A stretch of DNA of 38,585 bases from a virus, in IMG/VR virus record IMGVR_UViG_3300021407_000027, positions 1 to 38,585 of that record, one strand, 5' to 3'. Every line of letters starts with the position of its first letter. Within the stretch, counting starts at the first letter, position 1. This document shows positions 19,767 through 27,695 of this stretch, piece by piece. The position numbers and the translations under genes are program-made. Under the pieces are notes generated by a model. That model did no database searches. It saw only the letters and a list, made by a program, of their open reading frames with translations, and was not told the origin of the DNA.

Positions 19767-20008
19767 GGCCCCTTCGCAACGATCTCTGCATGAAGCTTAA
19801 CAATCTCAGCCTTCAAGACTTCAATCTGCTCCATCATAAGTGTCCGCTGACTATTGACAATAGTATGAGTCTTATCTGTGATCTCGGCAACGTGCTCCAG
19901 TTTCCTTGCAGCGCCATTAGCAGTGACCCAGATAATTATCGAGTTCACAATGATCGCAATAGTAGGCGCGATTGCAATTGCCAAAGCCGCCAGTATATCA
20001 GGGCTCAT
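19763..20008 (-). CDS. Membrane-anchored coiled-coil protein, possible lysis accessory (81 aa)
   Basis: ATG at 20008. Begins MSPDILAALAIAIAPTIAII, a hydrophobic helix (about 3-29), followed by a charged helical region (LEHVAEITDKTHTIV ... EQIEVLKAEIVKLHAEIV). One N-terminal membrane segment plus periplasmic or cytoplasmic coiled coil is the layout of inner-membrane spanins or of holin-like proteins, but no lipoprotein partner is seen nearby. It ends the leftward late operon. Confidence 0.55.
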   Translation of the reverse strand: MSPDILAALAIAIAPTIAIIVNSIIIWVTANGAARKLEHVAEITDKTHTIVNSQRTLMMEQIEVLKAEIVKLHAEIVAKGP

Positions 20009-20258
20009 CCTCTCTCTCCTTCTCCACCCGCTCCAGCCGCTCCAGCCTTCGGATAAAATCAACTCGATACATCAACTCATCTGATCTATACACCGACATT
20101 GTGTCCTTCAGCGAGTCCAGCTTCTCAATGGCCGCCGCCAGCTTCCGCGCTGAGTTGATTGATAGTCCCCCGATATATCCTGCAATTGCCATCATTGTCG
20201 CGCCGAGGCCTTCTAGTATATCGCGAAGGATATTTGTTGTCCCACCGTCATCGCTCAT
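19998..20258 (-). CDS. Small late protein with hydrophobic segment (86 aa)
   Basis: ATG at 20258 overlaps the stop of the giant virion protein (ATGA). A glycine-rich hydrophobic segment (LGATMMAIAGYIGGLSIN, about 18-35) is followed by a charged helical tail ending RLERVEKEREDEP. Together with the next gene it forms a pair of short membrane-plus-helix proteins. Lysis or membrane role is inferred from topology only. Confidence 0.5.
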   Translation of the reverse strand: MSDDGGTTNILRDILEGLGATMMAIAGYIGGLSINSARKLAAAIEKLDSLKDTMSVYRSDELMYRVDFIRRLERLERVEKEREDEP

Positions 20259-23200
20259 TGAGTCCTTCCTGACAACCAGTCCTGTAGCGTTGGTGAGTGC
20301 CCCTTGAGAGTTCCATATCGCGATCCAACCAGCCACCCCCAAGGGCCTTTTGGATGCTCTGTGCCATGCTCGACGCCATAGCCGAATGCAGTCGCGTTGC
20401 CCATCGGCTGCGTGACCAGTCCCGTCAGCATCGCGGCGAGGCCCGATGAATCCTTGATCTTCCGCTGAGCGTGTGCAGGTGACACTGGTTGCTTCTTGAA
20501 TGCATCGCGATAGACATTCTCGGCCATCCGCGCGCCTGTGACAGCCATGCCTCCCGGAGTTGGATCGGTGCCATACAAGACACCATGAACAAAGTCGCGG
20601 ACTCCCGGCAAGCCGGAGGCCAAAGTGTAGGCGCCTCCCTTCCAAATCTTAGTGCCAAGGCCCTCATGCTTTGCATCCGGTCCCCCTGATGGGGAGACCA
20701 ATTCTTCAATAATCGCAGGCGCGATCACCGAGGCAAAGAGCGTCGCCGCGATGGCGGGAGCGTGAGTCTTAGCGCTTTCCCATCCACCTTCGGTTTTGAC
20801 ATCTCGCGTCATCTCCCCAGCGCGCCATAGCATCTCAAGTTGCCGATTGACAATATCATTGAAGAAGGTGTATACCGAGGTGAACCAAGGGTTCCAATCG
20901 CGCATGATCGCTGGTCGGTTCGTCAGTGAGGTTGATCCATGGGCACGCCTAACGGCCCTCTCCCCTGCATACACAGCATCACCATGACTCCTTCCCTCCT
21001 CCATCGCGGTTGTATATGCTGCTAGGAATGTGGGCTTGGCCGAGAGCATATCCGAATACGCCACCGGCTTAGCAGACAGCCTCCCCAACTGCGCCGACCA
21101 AGTCTGGCCGCGGCCTCCTGGGCGCTCCTTCAGCATCTCGCCGTAGAGTGTCTCCTCCCAATTCCGCTCTCGCCGCTGGATCTCGTGTTGCCCATTAACG
21201 AAGTCGTGATTGCTTAGGCTTGTCTCCGGGTTCACCCCGTCATAAAGGGCGCGATATGCCCGAAGCATATTCGTCGCGCCCACCTCCCGCACTGATAGGA
21301 TGAATGCCGTTGGTAGGTGCTTCATGACCGTGCCGGGATTGAAGCCGACTAGTCCGGTGACGAGGTTCTTCCGCCATTGCTCTAAGATTGAGTTAGCATA
21401 CCAAGTGTGAGTCGTGAGATAGTTCTGTCGATTAGCAACGCCTCTGAGATACGGCGTAACCAGATCGCGATACTCCATCCCCATCTTGGATGCAAGAGCA
21501 TCCTGAACGCGGCGGTCCATCAACAACTTTGATGCTTGAATAAGTGCTGGTCGCATCGCGATGTCATGCAGTTCCCGCGTGATCAGCATCGGCAATCGAG
21601 ACATATCGAGATTGATTGGTCCGGACGCGCCTGTGCGTTCCTTAGCCCATGAGGCTTGAGGCAAAGCGGATTGATAGTTGCTTTGAGTAAGCTTATCGAT
21701 GTCTAGCCTAGGTCCGCCTTTGAACTTTGAATGGTAGTCAATAGGCATATATCCGCCGCGGTATTCCCCGAAGCGCGTTTGAATTGGATCAATCCTGACA
21801 CGATCCGGAGTCATCCCCCCAGTCAGCGACCGATACATCGACGCGCCATGTCCCCACATGCCCTCAAAGACACCATCCCACACGCCTTGCGCCCAATCCC
21901 AATCTTCCTTCGTGGCGTGCTGATGCAGCCACGCCATGATCTCTTCGGGCTTAAGGCCATATCCCTTAGCCATCTTCATCAAGTTTGATTTGGCGCCGAA
22001 TGAGTTCCCAGCATTCAGCAACACCATCCGCAGATTCTCCCGCGTCATCTTAAAGAGCGGGCCGAAGCCGGAGCCATCATCTAGAGGAACGTGGAAGAGT
22101 GGATTGTCCACCTCTCTAGACAAATCAATTCGACCCTCTCCCTCCCGCCCCGCCTTCGAGGCATCCTCCAACTTCTTGGTAAACTCCTTCGCCCAGGACT
22201 CAGCTTGATTGGCGCCGTTGATAAGGTCCCGCATCACGTATTGATTCCACGGCCCCCATTGATCAAACTTATCAATGAAATTAAAAAGGGTCTCCATCTG
22301 CGTCACTGAGGCGAGATAGGTCCGAAGTTGACTGGTGTGTCTGCCGATCCAGCTTGCGCGTTCTCCTGAGATAGTGTACTCAATCTTCGGAAGGCGCTCT
22401 AGTTTGTCGGTCATGTCCTTGATGGCTTCAGCGCGATCAACAAGATCTCCCGCCCTCTGGATCTTGAGTTCATCGCGACCATGAAAGTCGAGGCTGCGAA
22501 GGCTGCCGCCCACCGCTCTGGCTTCCTCCCCATTAAGGTCCTTCCAGTTCCTCTTCCAAGAGGCTTCGGTGAGTTGATCCCAGATGTCCAACGGCCGCAA
22601 CATCGCTTGCTTAGCCGCGACAAAGTCACCCAAGGTCTTATCCGAACGGGCCGCGATGTCCTCAGCAACAGTCTGCATCCCGCGCCGGACCTTCTGCCCG
22701 ACCTTATCCATAATGACATGGGCCCAATTCAGATATTCCGGGTCAACAACCTTAACCTCGTTCTTCCCCGGAGCCTTCCACTTAGCCAGCTTCTTCATCA
22801 ACGCTTCGGTCTTAGCGATGTCCTTCTCTCGATTGAGGAGCTCTCGTGCAACATGAGCGCCAATGGCACGGCGTTGCAACGCCATCACTGTTGCCTTTGG
22901 ATCTTGCTCAAGCAATCCCTTAACGGCATCACTGTAGTTCTTGGAGACCTCAGCGAGCTTTGCTCTTGAGTTCACGTCCTTATTGGTGATAGCATCTGCA
23001 ATGCGCTTCGCTTCGTCTTTGATGGCAGTTTCAGTCAGCGTCTCGACCTTAGCCGACATGGCCGCGCCTTGGTATTCCTGAGTGACGATGTTCAAGGTGG
23101 TATCACTAAGAGCCTGATCATGCGCGGCTGTGAGGATATTTGATGGCAAGTCCCCATACTTCGCCATCATCCGGCGATCGGTCTCAAGCTTGACCATATT

Positions 23201-25201
23201 CCTGAGCATTTCATTTGGCGACCGCCCTGCCTTCAAGGCGTTATGCGCGGCCAGCGCATCAACCATTGCATCGCCAGATCCATACCCAAAATGAGCAGCA
23301 ACGTCATCAACACCAAGGCCGTTCTTAGAAACATAATGCGCAGGGAGGGCGGCCTTCTGGGCATCGTTCAAGTCATCTTCGCGAAGGGTGAAGCGCTGTT
23401 GGATCTTCTCGCCTTGGTGCTCCCCCGCGCCGATGAACATGTCCGCGGCGATATGTGGCTGGGCGCGGAGGTCGGCCTCGACTTCCTTCTCCATGTCCTT
23501 GCGGTTTGATTTCCACTCTGCCGTTTGTTCTTGCTTTTGCTGACGCTCAGCGCGACGCTCGGCAATGCTAACGTCCTCAGCATATTGATCCCGCGCCAGT
23601 TCTTGCAGATGCTGCCAATGCCCTTCGGGCAAGCCAACGGCTTTGGGATCGATAGCATCCAGCCCAATCAACATTGGATAGTCTGACCTTGCAGCCGATA
23701 GTGCCTGTGGCTTAGCCCCTCCTAGCTTGGCTTCTGTAGCCGCTAATTCTTCCTTAAGCTGCTGAATGTGTCCGTACTCAGGAGAGTCTACGGCATGAGG
23801 ACCTTGGCCTTGAACGTAATCTATCTCTTCCTGAAGGCCTTTGATATGCTCTTCATAATCCTTACGAGAAGCTGTACCCTCCTCAACGCGGCGTAGACGA
23901 TTAGCACCGCCTATAAGGTCCTCATTGATGTTAGCATATGCTTGTGCAACCGCCTCCGGCGCGGGACGGAAGACAGGATCCAACCCCGATGCCTGCCTGA
24001 CCTGACTGATAGCTGACGGCTCAGGTGGCGGCACCTCAGGACGCGTCACCCTTGACTCAGACGCAGTGATCCCCTCAGGCCACATTCGGATGTTGTCGTG
24101 AAGACCCTTCGCGACCGCAGGGTCCATGTGTGTGAGCCAGTCGGCGAGGGGGACTTCGACGTCTGCCCCGCTTGATTTGGCAGCATCCAGCTTCTGCTGA
24201 ATATCCGGCACCCAGCCAAGCTTGCCATCATCAGGCTCGGGGAGCTTATCGCCATAGAGCGCGCTGACTGCATCCCCCGCGATTGAGATTGATCGATCCC
24301 CAAGGTGCTGCTGAACGAACTTCTTAAAGAGTTCCGGTGATCGCTCCCACGTGGTTGATTGCTGAACCAGCTTTGAGGAATCCTCTAGGCTCTTCAACAA
24401 TACTTCATTATGCTTGGCCTTAGCAGTGTCCAGTTCCTTATTGATCCCGGCAGGCGGCTCCTTCCCTGCCATGATCCACGGCCCACCTGGCGCGTGCTCC
24501 GGCTTGATCATCTCGTATTCGGTTAGGGCCTTGGCTTCGCGCCCTAAGCTTTCGCTTCCGGTTAGACCTGTGATCCCGCCACCAATCGCGCCAGTGGTTG
24601 CCTCAAAGCCCGCAGAGAGCCCCCTCAAGGCCACCCCAGCGACGTTCAACGCAGAGGTCAGAGCGGTGTTCTCCATCCCACCTAAAAGTGATTTTGATGG
24701 GTCCAGGGCCGGGATCGCTCTGGCTGTGTCAGCCGCGGTGACGGGCATCAGCGGCCCCTCTCCCCAGCCTTCCTTGAGACCTTCGATGCCGCCTTTGATG
24801 AGGCCTTCGGCGCCTGCCTCGAAGCGCGGTGATAGCAAATCCGTTGCTTCGCGAAGGGCCTTGAGCGATCCTGATAGCGTATCTAAATGCCCCCAATCAT
24901 CATTGCTGACGATGGATGCCATTGGATCCGAGCCCGCATATTGGGCTAGGCTTTGATTGCCACCAACAATCCCCTGCGCGACCTGAGACTTGAGCCTCTC
25001 CTCAAAGCGCTTCGGGTCGAGATTGATGACATTGCTAGGGGCACCTGTAACCGCACCAAGCTGCGCCGATCTTGCAGCGGCATCGGCATCTGCATTAGCA
25101 TTAACCACCGCCAATGCAGCATGTCCACGCAAGACCGCGGCCCCAGCATCGCGATAGTCCGTACCGGGAGGTAGATCGACTATATCATTGTCCGGGGGCA
25201 T
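20255..25201 (-). CDS. Giant internal virion/ejection protein (1648 aa)
   Basis: By size and gene order this is the counterpart of T7 gp16, the large core protein ejected into the cell. No transglycosylase motif is visible in the N-terminus. Around residue 350 a segment (VEVPLADWLTHMDPAVAKGL) resembles a 'large polyvalent protein' module found in phage and mobile-element giant proteins; coiled coils follow at about 440-500 and later. Around residues 1330-1460 a region (QHEIQRRERNWEETLYGEM ... TFFNDIVNRQLEMLWR) matches the type of domain annotated LPD38. A hydrophobic stretch at about 1480-1500 (TLFASVIAPAIIEEL) may insert into the membrane. Start overlaps the upstream gene by 17 nt. Confidence 0.7.
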   Translation of the reverse strand: MPPDNDIVDLPPGTDYRDAGAAVLRGHAALAVVNANADADAAARSAQLGAVTGAPSNVINLDPKRFEERLKSQVAQGIVGGNQSLAQYAGSDPMASIVSNDDWGHLDTLSGSLKALREATDLLSPRFEAGAEGLIKGGIEGLKEGWGEGPLMPVTAADTARAIPALDPSKSLLGGMENTALTSALNVAGVALRGLSAGFEATTGAIGGGITGLTGSESLGREAKALTEYEMIKPEHAPGGPWIMAGKEPPAGINKELDTAKAKHNEVLLKSLEDSSKLVQQSTTWERSPELFKKFVQQHLGDRSISIAGDAVSALYGDKLPEPDDGKLGWVPDIQQKLDAAKSSGADVEVPLADWLTHMDPAVAKGLHDNIRMWPEGITASESRVTRPEVPPPEPSAISQVRQASGLDPVFRPAPEAVAQAYANINEDLIGGANRLRRVEEGTASRKDYEEHIKGLQEEIDYVQGQGPHAVDSPEYGHIQQLKEELAATEAKLGGAKPQALSAARSDYPMLIGLDAIDPKAVGLPEGHWQHLQELARDQYAEDVSIAERRAERQQKQEQTAEWKSNRKDMEKEVEADLRAQPHIAADMFIGAGEHQGEKIQQRFTLREDDLNDAQKAALPAHYVSKNGLGVDDVAAHFGYGSGDAMVDALAAHNALKAGRSPNEMLRNMVKLETDRRMMAKYGDLPSNILTAAHDQALSDTTLNIVTQEYQGAAMSAKVETLTETAIKDEAKRIADAITNKDVNSRAKLAEVSKNYSDAVKGLLEQDPKATVMALQRRAIGAHVARELLNREKDIAKTEALMKKLAKWKAPGKNEVKVVDPEYLNWAHVIMDKVGQKVRRGMQTVAEDIAARSDKTLGDFVAAKQAMLRPLDIWDQLTEASWKRNWKDLNGEEARAVGGSLRSLDFHGRDELKIQRAGDLVDRAEAIKDMTDKLERLPKIEYTISGERASWIGRHTSQLRTYLASVTQMETLFNFIDKFDQWGPWNQYVMRDLINGANQAESWAKEFTKKLEDASKAGREGEGRIDLSREVDNPLFHVPLDDGSGFGPLFKMTRENLRMVLLNAGNSFGAKSNLMKMAKGYGLKPEEIMAWLHQHATKEDWDWAQGVWDGVFEGMWGHGASMYRSLTGGMTPDRVRIDPIQTRFGEYRGGYMPIDYHSKFKGGPRLDIDKLTQSNYQSALPQASWAKERTGASGPINLDMSRLPMLITRELHDIAMRPALIQASKLLMDRRVQDALASKMGMEYRDLVTPYLRGVANRQNYLTTHTWYANSILEQWRKNLVTGLVGFNPGTVMKHLPTAFILSVREVGATNMLRAYRALYDGVNPETSLSNHDFVNGQHEIQRRERNWEETLYGEMLKERPGGRGQTWSAQLGRLSAKPVAYSDMLSAKPTFLAAYTTAMEEGRSHGDAVYAGERAVRRAHGSTSLTNRPAIMRDWNPWFTSVYTFFNDIVNRQLEMLWRAGEMTRDVKTEGGWESAKTHAPAIAATLFASVIAPAIIEELVSPSGGPDAKHEGLGTKIWKGGAYTLASGLPGVRDFVHGVLYGTDPTPGGMAVTGARMAENVYRDAFKKQPVSPAHAQRKIKDSSGLAAMLTGLVTQPMGNATAFGYGVEHGTEHPKGPWGWLVGSRYGTLKGHSPTLQDWLSGRTQ

Positions 25202-26927
25202 TAGTAGATCCCTTATCGATCAACACGTCATTCAACTTCTTGAGGAAGATCTTCTGAACATCATCGTCTGAGAGATTCATCCCCGGATGCTGTTGTCGGA
25301 TCTCTACGGCCTGAGCGTCTGATGGCTGATAGGCGTGGCCTTTTGTATTCCAAATGTACCCCGGTGAGATCACCTTATCCTGCAACAGCTTTGTCGCGAT
25401 GTCTGTGGCCATCTTGGGATCAATGACCTTCCCGGCCTCGCGAGCATTATCGAATGCCACCTGCAATGCGCCCCTGAACTCATTATACTCAGTAGTTCCT
25501 CTAGCGCCGATGCCATCAGTAATCTGCTGCTTCATATCCGACATCACCTGCTCAGTGGCTTTATCATGGAATCCCGCACTAGAGCCAGTAATCCGCATAC
25601 TATCTTGAAGCCGCATAAACTCCTTTCGTTGATCCATTGTTAAATCAACTTTCCTAAGATTTAGCTTTAAGAAATCCTCCAACTGAGCAGGATCATGTGA
25701 CATCCCGGTCAACTGTGTAGCCACGGATCTTCTATTATCAGTCAGGTTATTATCATTCTCAATGGTCTGCAAGTTGAGCTTATTGAGTTCCTCCAGTGTC
25801 TGCCCAGCACGATCTTCATTATCCTTAATATCCTTGAAGGCCGCTCTGTAATCAGGATCCTGCATATAGTCATCAAGTGTCCTAGGAGTCTTACCAGTGT
25901 TATCAAGTATGGCTTTGTTAACCGTGCTGACAGCGCGATCAAGATTCTGCTTCTTAATAGTGCTATCAACGGCATACTTAGTTCGCTCTTGCGCGATCGT
26001 GGCATCAACCCCCCGAGCATCCAACCCAGCTTTGTTAGCAGCATCAGTAACCGCTTTGATATTATCCGCCTCAGACTTGGTTGGATCATGAATCTTGTTG
26101 ACTATGTCCTTCGATTGATAATCGGCCTGAGAACTTTCAACAAGCTTATGGGCCTTATCCGCCCATTCACCGGAGATGCGCCCTTGCTTCTCAGCCTCAT
26201 CAAGAGCGGCTTTGGCCTCCGCTGGTTTCTGGCGATCGGCAAAGCCTTGAATACGTGCATAGGAGGTCTTACTATTCTCTGTGATTAAGTCTACTTTGGC
26301 AATGTCTGAATCTGGGGAGTATCCTCCATGATGGGCGCGCAGAGTAGCCGCGGCCGCGTTCCCGGCATAGGCCTTCTCAGTCGCCTGAGCATCATGTGGC
26401 TGGCTGGTGATAAGGAGATTGTTAGTATCTTGCTTGGCGCGAATGGTCTCGAGATCGTATTGCTTTAAGGCTTGGGCACTGTGGCTGGCACTATAGATAA
26501 ATAAACGGCTCTGGGTCGAGGAGGCATCATTTTGATAATACTCATTCGCCATCGGGTTGAGGTCAGAACCGTTCTTGATTCTGATGTCATCAAGATTCTT
26601 CTGAAGAGCCTTGAGAGCCTCAGGTCCAGCAGCCATTCCTCCCTTGGAGTCGAAGTCGGCCCATAGTTGCGCCTGTTCCTGTGCAGTTTTAACGGATGCC
26701 CCTCTGGCAGTGGCGTGATTAGTCAGGTCTTGGAACGCCATTGCGCGCTGGAAGAGTTCCTTACCCGCACCTTCCTGCACCTCCCCAAGACCTTGGACTG
26801 CCTGACCAATATTAGTGCCAAAGGCGGCAGCCGGAGCCTCGACATGGAACTCCGGCGTCGGCTCAAACCTTGGGCCTTGGGCTTGTGCTCCCTCAGGAGT
26901 GCCAGTGTATGGAACGCGATCAGCCAT
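25185..26927 (-). CDS. Internal virion protein (gp15-like position), 580 aa
   Basis: ATG at 26927 shares one base with the preceding stop (TGATG); a GTG at 26930 is an alternative. The protein is helical and polar, rich in Asn/Asp/Lys/Gln, without cysteine or membrane segment, and ends STNAPGQ. It lies between the small (gp14-like) and giant (gp16-like) core proteins, as T7 gp15 does. Function as an ejected core component is inferred from order and composition, not from motifs. Confidence 0.65.
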   Translation of the reverse strand: MADRVPYTGTPEGAQAQGPRFEPTPEFHVEAPAAAFGTNIGQAVQGLGEVQEGAGKELFQRAMAFQDLTNHATARGASVKTAQEQAQLWADFDSKGGMAAGPEALKALQKNLDDIRIKNGSDLNPMANEYYQNDASSTQSRLFIYSASHSAQALKQYDLETIRAKQDTNNLLITSQPHDAQATEKAYAGNAAAATLRAHHGGYSPDSDIAKVDLITENSKTSYARIQGFADRQKPAEAKAALDEAEKQGRISGEWADKAHKLVESSQADYQSKDIVNKIHDPTKSEADNIKAVTDAANKAGLDARGVDATIAQERTKYAVDSTIKKQNLDRAVSTVNKAILDNTGKTPRTLDDYMQDPDYRAAFKDIKDNEDRAGQTLEELNKLNLQTIENDNNLTDNRRSVATQLTGMSHDPAQLEDFLKLNLRKVDLTMDQRKEFMRLQDSMRITGSSAGFHDKATEQVMSDMKQQITDGIGARGTTEYNEFRGALQVAFDNAREAGKVIDPKMATDIATKLLQDKVISPGYIWNTKGHAYQPSDAQAVEIRQQHPGMNLSDDDVQKIFLKKLNDVLIDKGSTNAPGQ

Positions 26928-27508
26928 CACCCACCACCAAAGGTAGAGCCTTGAACTCTTTGACTAGGATCACCCCAAAGACCGGCCTTTTGCCCCTGTA
27001 GCCATTGCTGATCGACCGCGGAGGCGCCACCGATCAAAGACGTATCTGCCTTGATCATCCCGGCTGTTGCAGCATTGCGTCCTGCAACGACATCTGCTCC
27101 GGCTTGCGCAATATCCCCCGCGGCTAGATTGCGATAATTAAAGGCGGTCTTGGCCGCGTTGGAGCGAATCGCGGCCATGTCAGTCGCGCTCACCAATCTC
27201 TGTGATGCCTGCACCTGCGCCGCCGAGCCCGAGCGAATATCAAGCCCATGGGAAGCCTGAACGCTTTTGATTTGACCCAACTGTTGCGCGGCTTTGTAGC
27301 CGTAGAGCCCCGCCTGCTGCTCACCGATCTGTGAGGCATACTCTGCATTCTGATCCGCGATCGTTGCGTTAAGTCTTGCCACCCCAGCTTGGTAATCATA
27401 CATCTCCTTTTCGCTTTGGCCGGTTTCGTAGCCGCCAAGGGCACTCGTCAGCGAACCGAGAAGTGTCCCCCCGATACTGAACTCGCCAAGTGTGGTATTA
27501 TCAACCAT
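26927..27508 (-). CDS. Small internal virion protein (gp14-like), 193 aa
   Basis: ATG at 27508 (8-nt overlap with the preceding gene). MVDNTTLGEFSIGGTLLG is followed by long Ala/Gln-rich helices (YDYQAGVARLNATIADQNAE, then KAAQQLGQIKSVQASHGLD) and the block ASQRLVSATDMAAIRSNA. This is typical of T7 gp14-type internal core proteins, which form part of the ejection channel. The N-terminal hydrophobic/glycine segment may contact membrane. Confidence 0.7.
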   Translation of the reverse strand: MVDNTTLGEFSIGGTLLGSLTSALGGYETGQSEKEMYDYQAGVARLNATIADQNAEYASQIGEQQAGLYGYKAAQQLGQIKSVQASHGLDIRSGSAAQVQASQRLVSATDMAAIRSNAAKTAFNYRNLAAGDIAQAGADVVAGRNAATAGMIKADTSLIGGASAVDQQWLQGQKAGLWGDPSQRVQGSTFGGG

Positions 27509-27695
27509 GACTATTCTCTTGAAGTAGCATCCTAGCAAAGCGCCGTTCAAGTCGCGCGTCAGACAAGCGCTTAATGGCGGCTAAGATGGTCTGCGCATCC
27601 TCCCGTCGCGCCCCTTCCTCCAGCCATTGCCGTATCCTATGGTGCTCTATATGACCCAATAATTGCTCGTAGGATGGATTATCATCATATGGCAT
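27501..27695 (-). CDS. Small helical late protein (64 aa)
   Basis: MPYDDNPSYEQLLGHIEHHR ... is helical and basic (RLSDARLERRFARMLLQ). ATG overlaps the preceding stop by 1 nt. Its place between tail-tube and core genes suggests a tail or assembly factor; no family recognised. Confidence 0.55.
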   Translation of the reverse strand: MPYDDNPSYEQLLGHIEHHRIRQWLEEGARREDAQTILAAIKRLSDARLERRFARMLLQENSHG

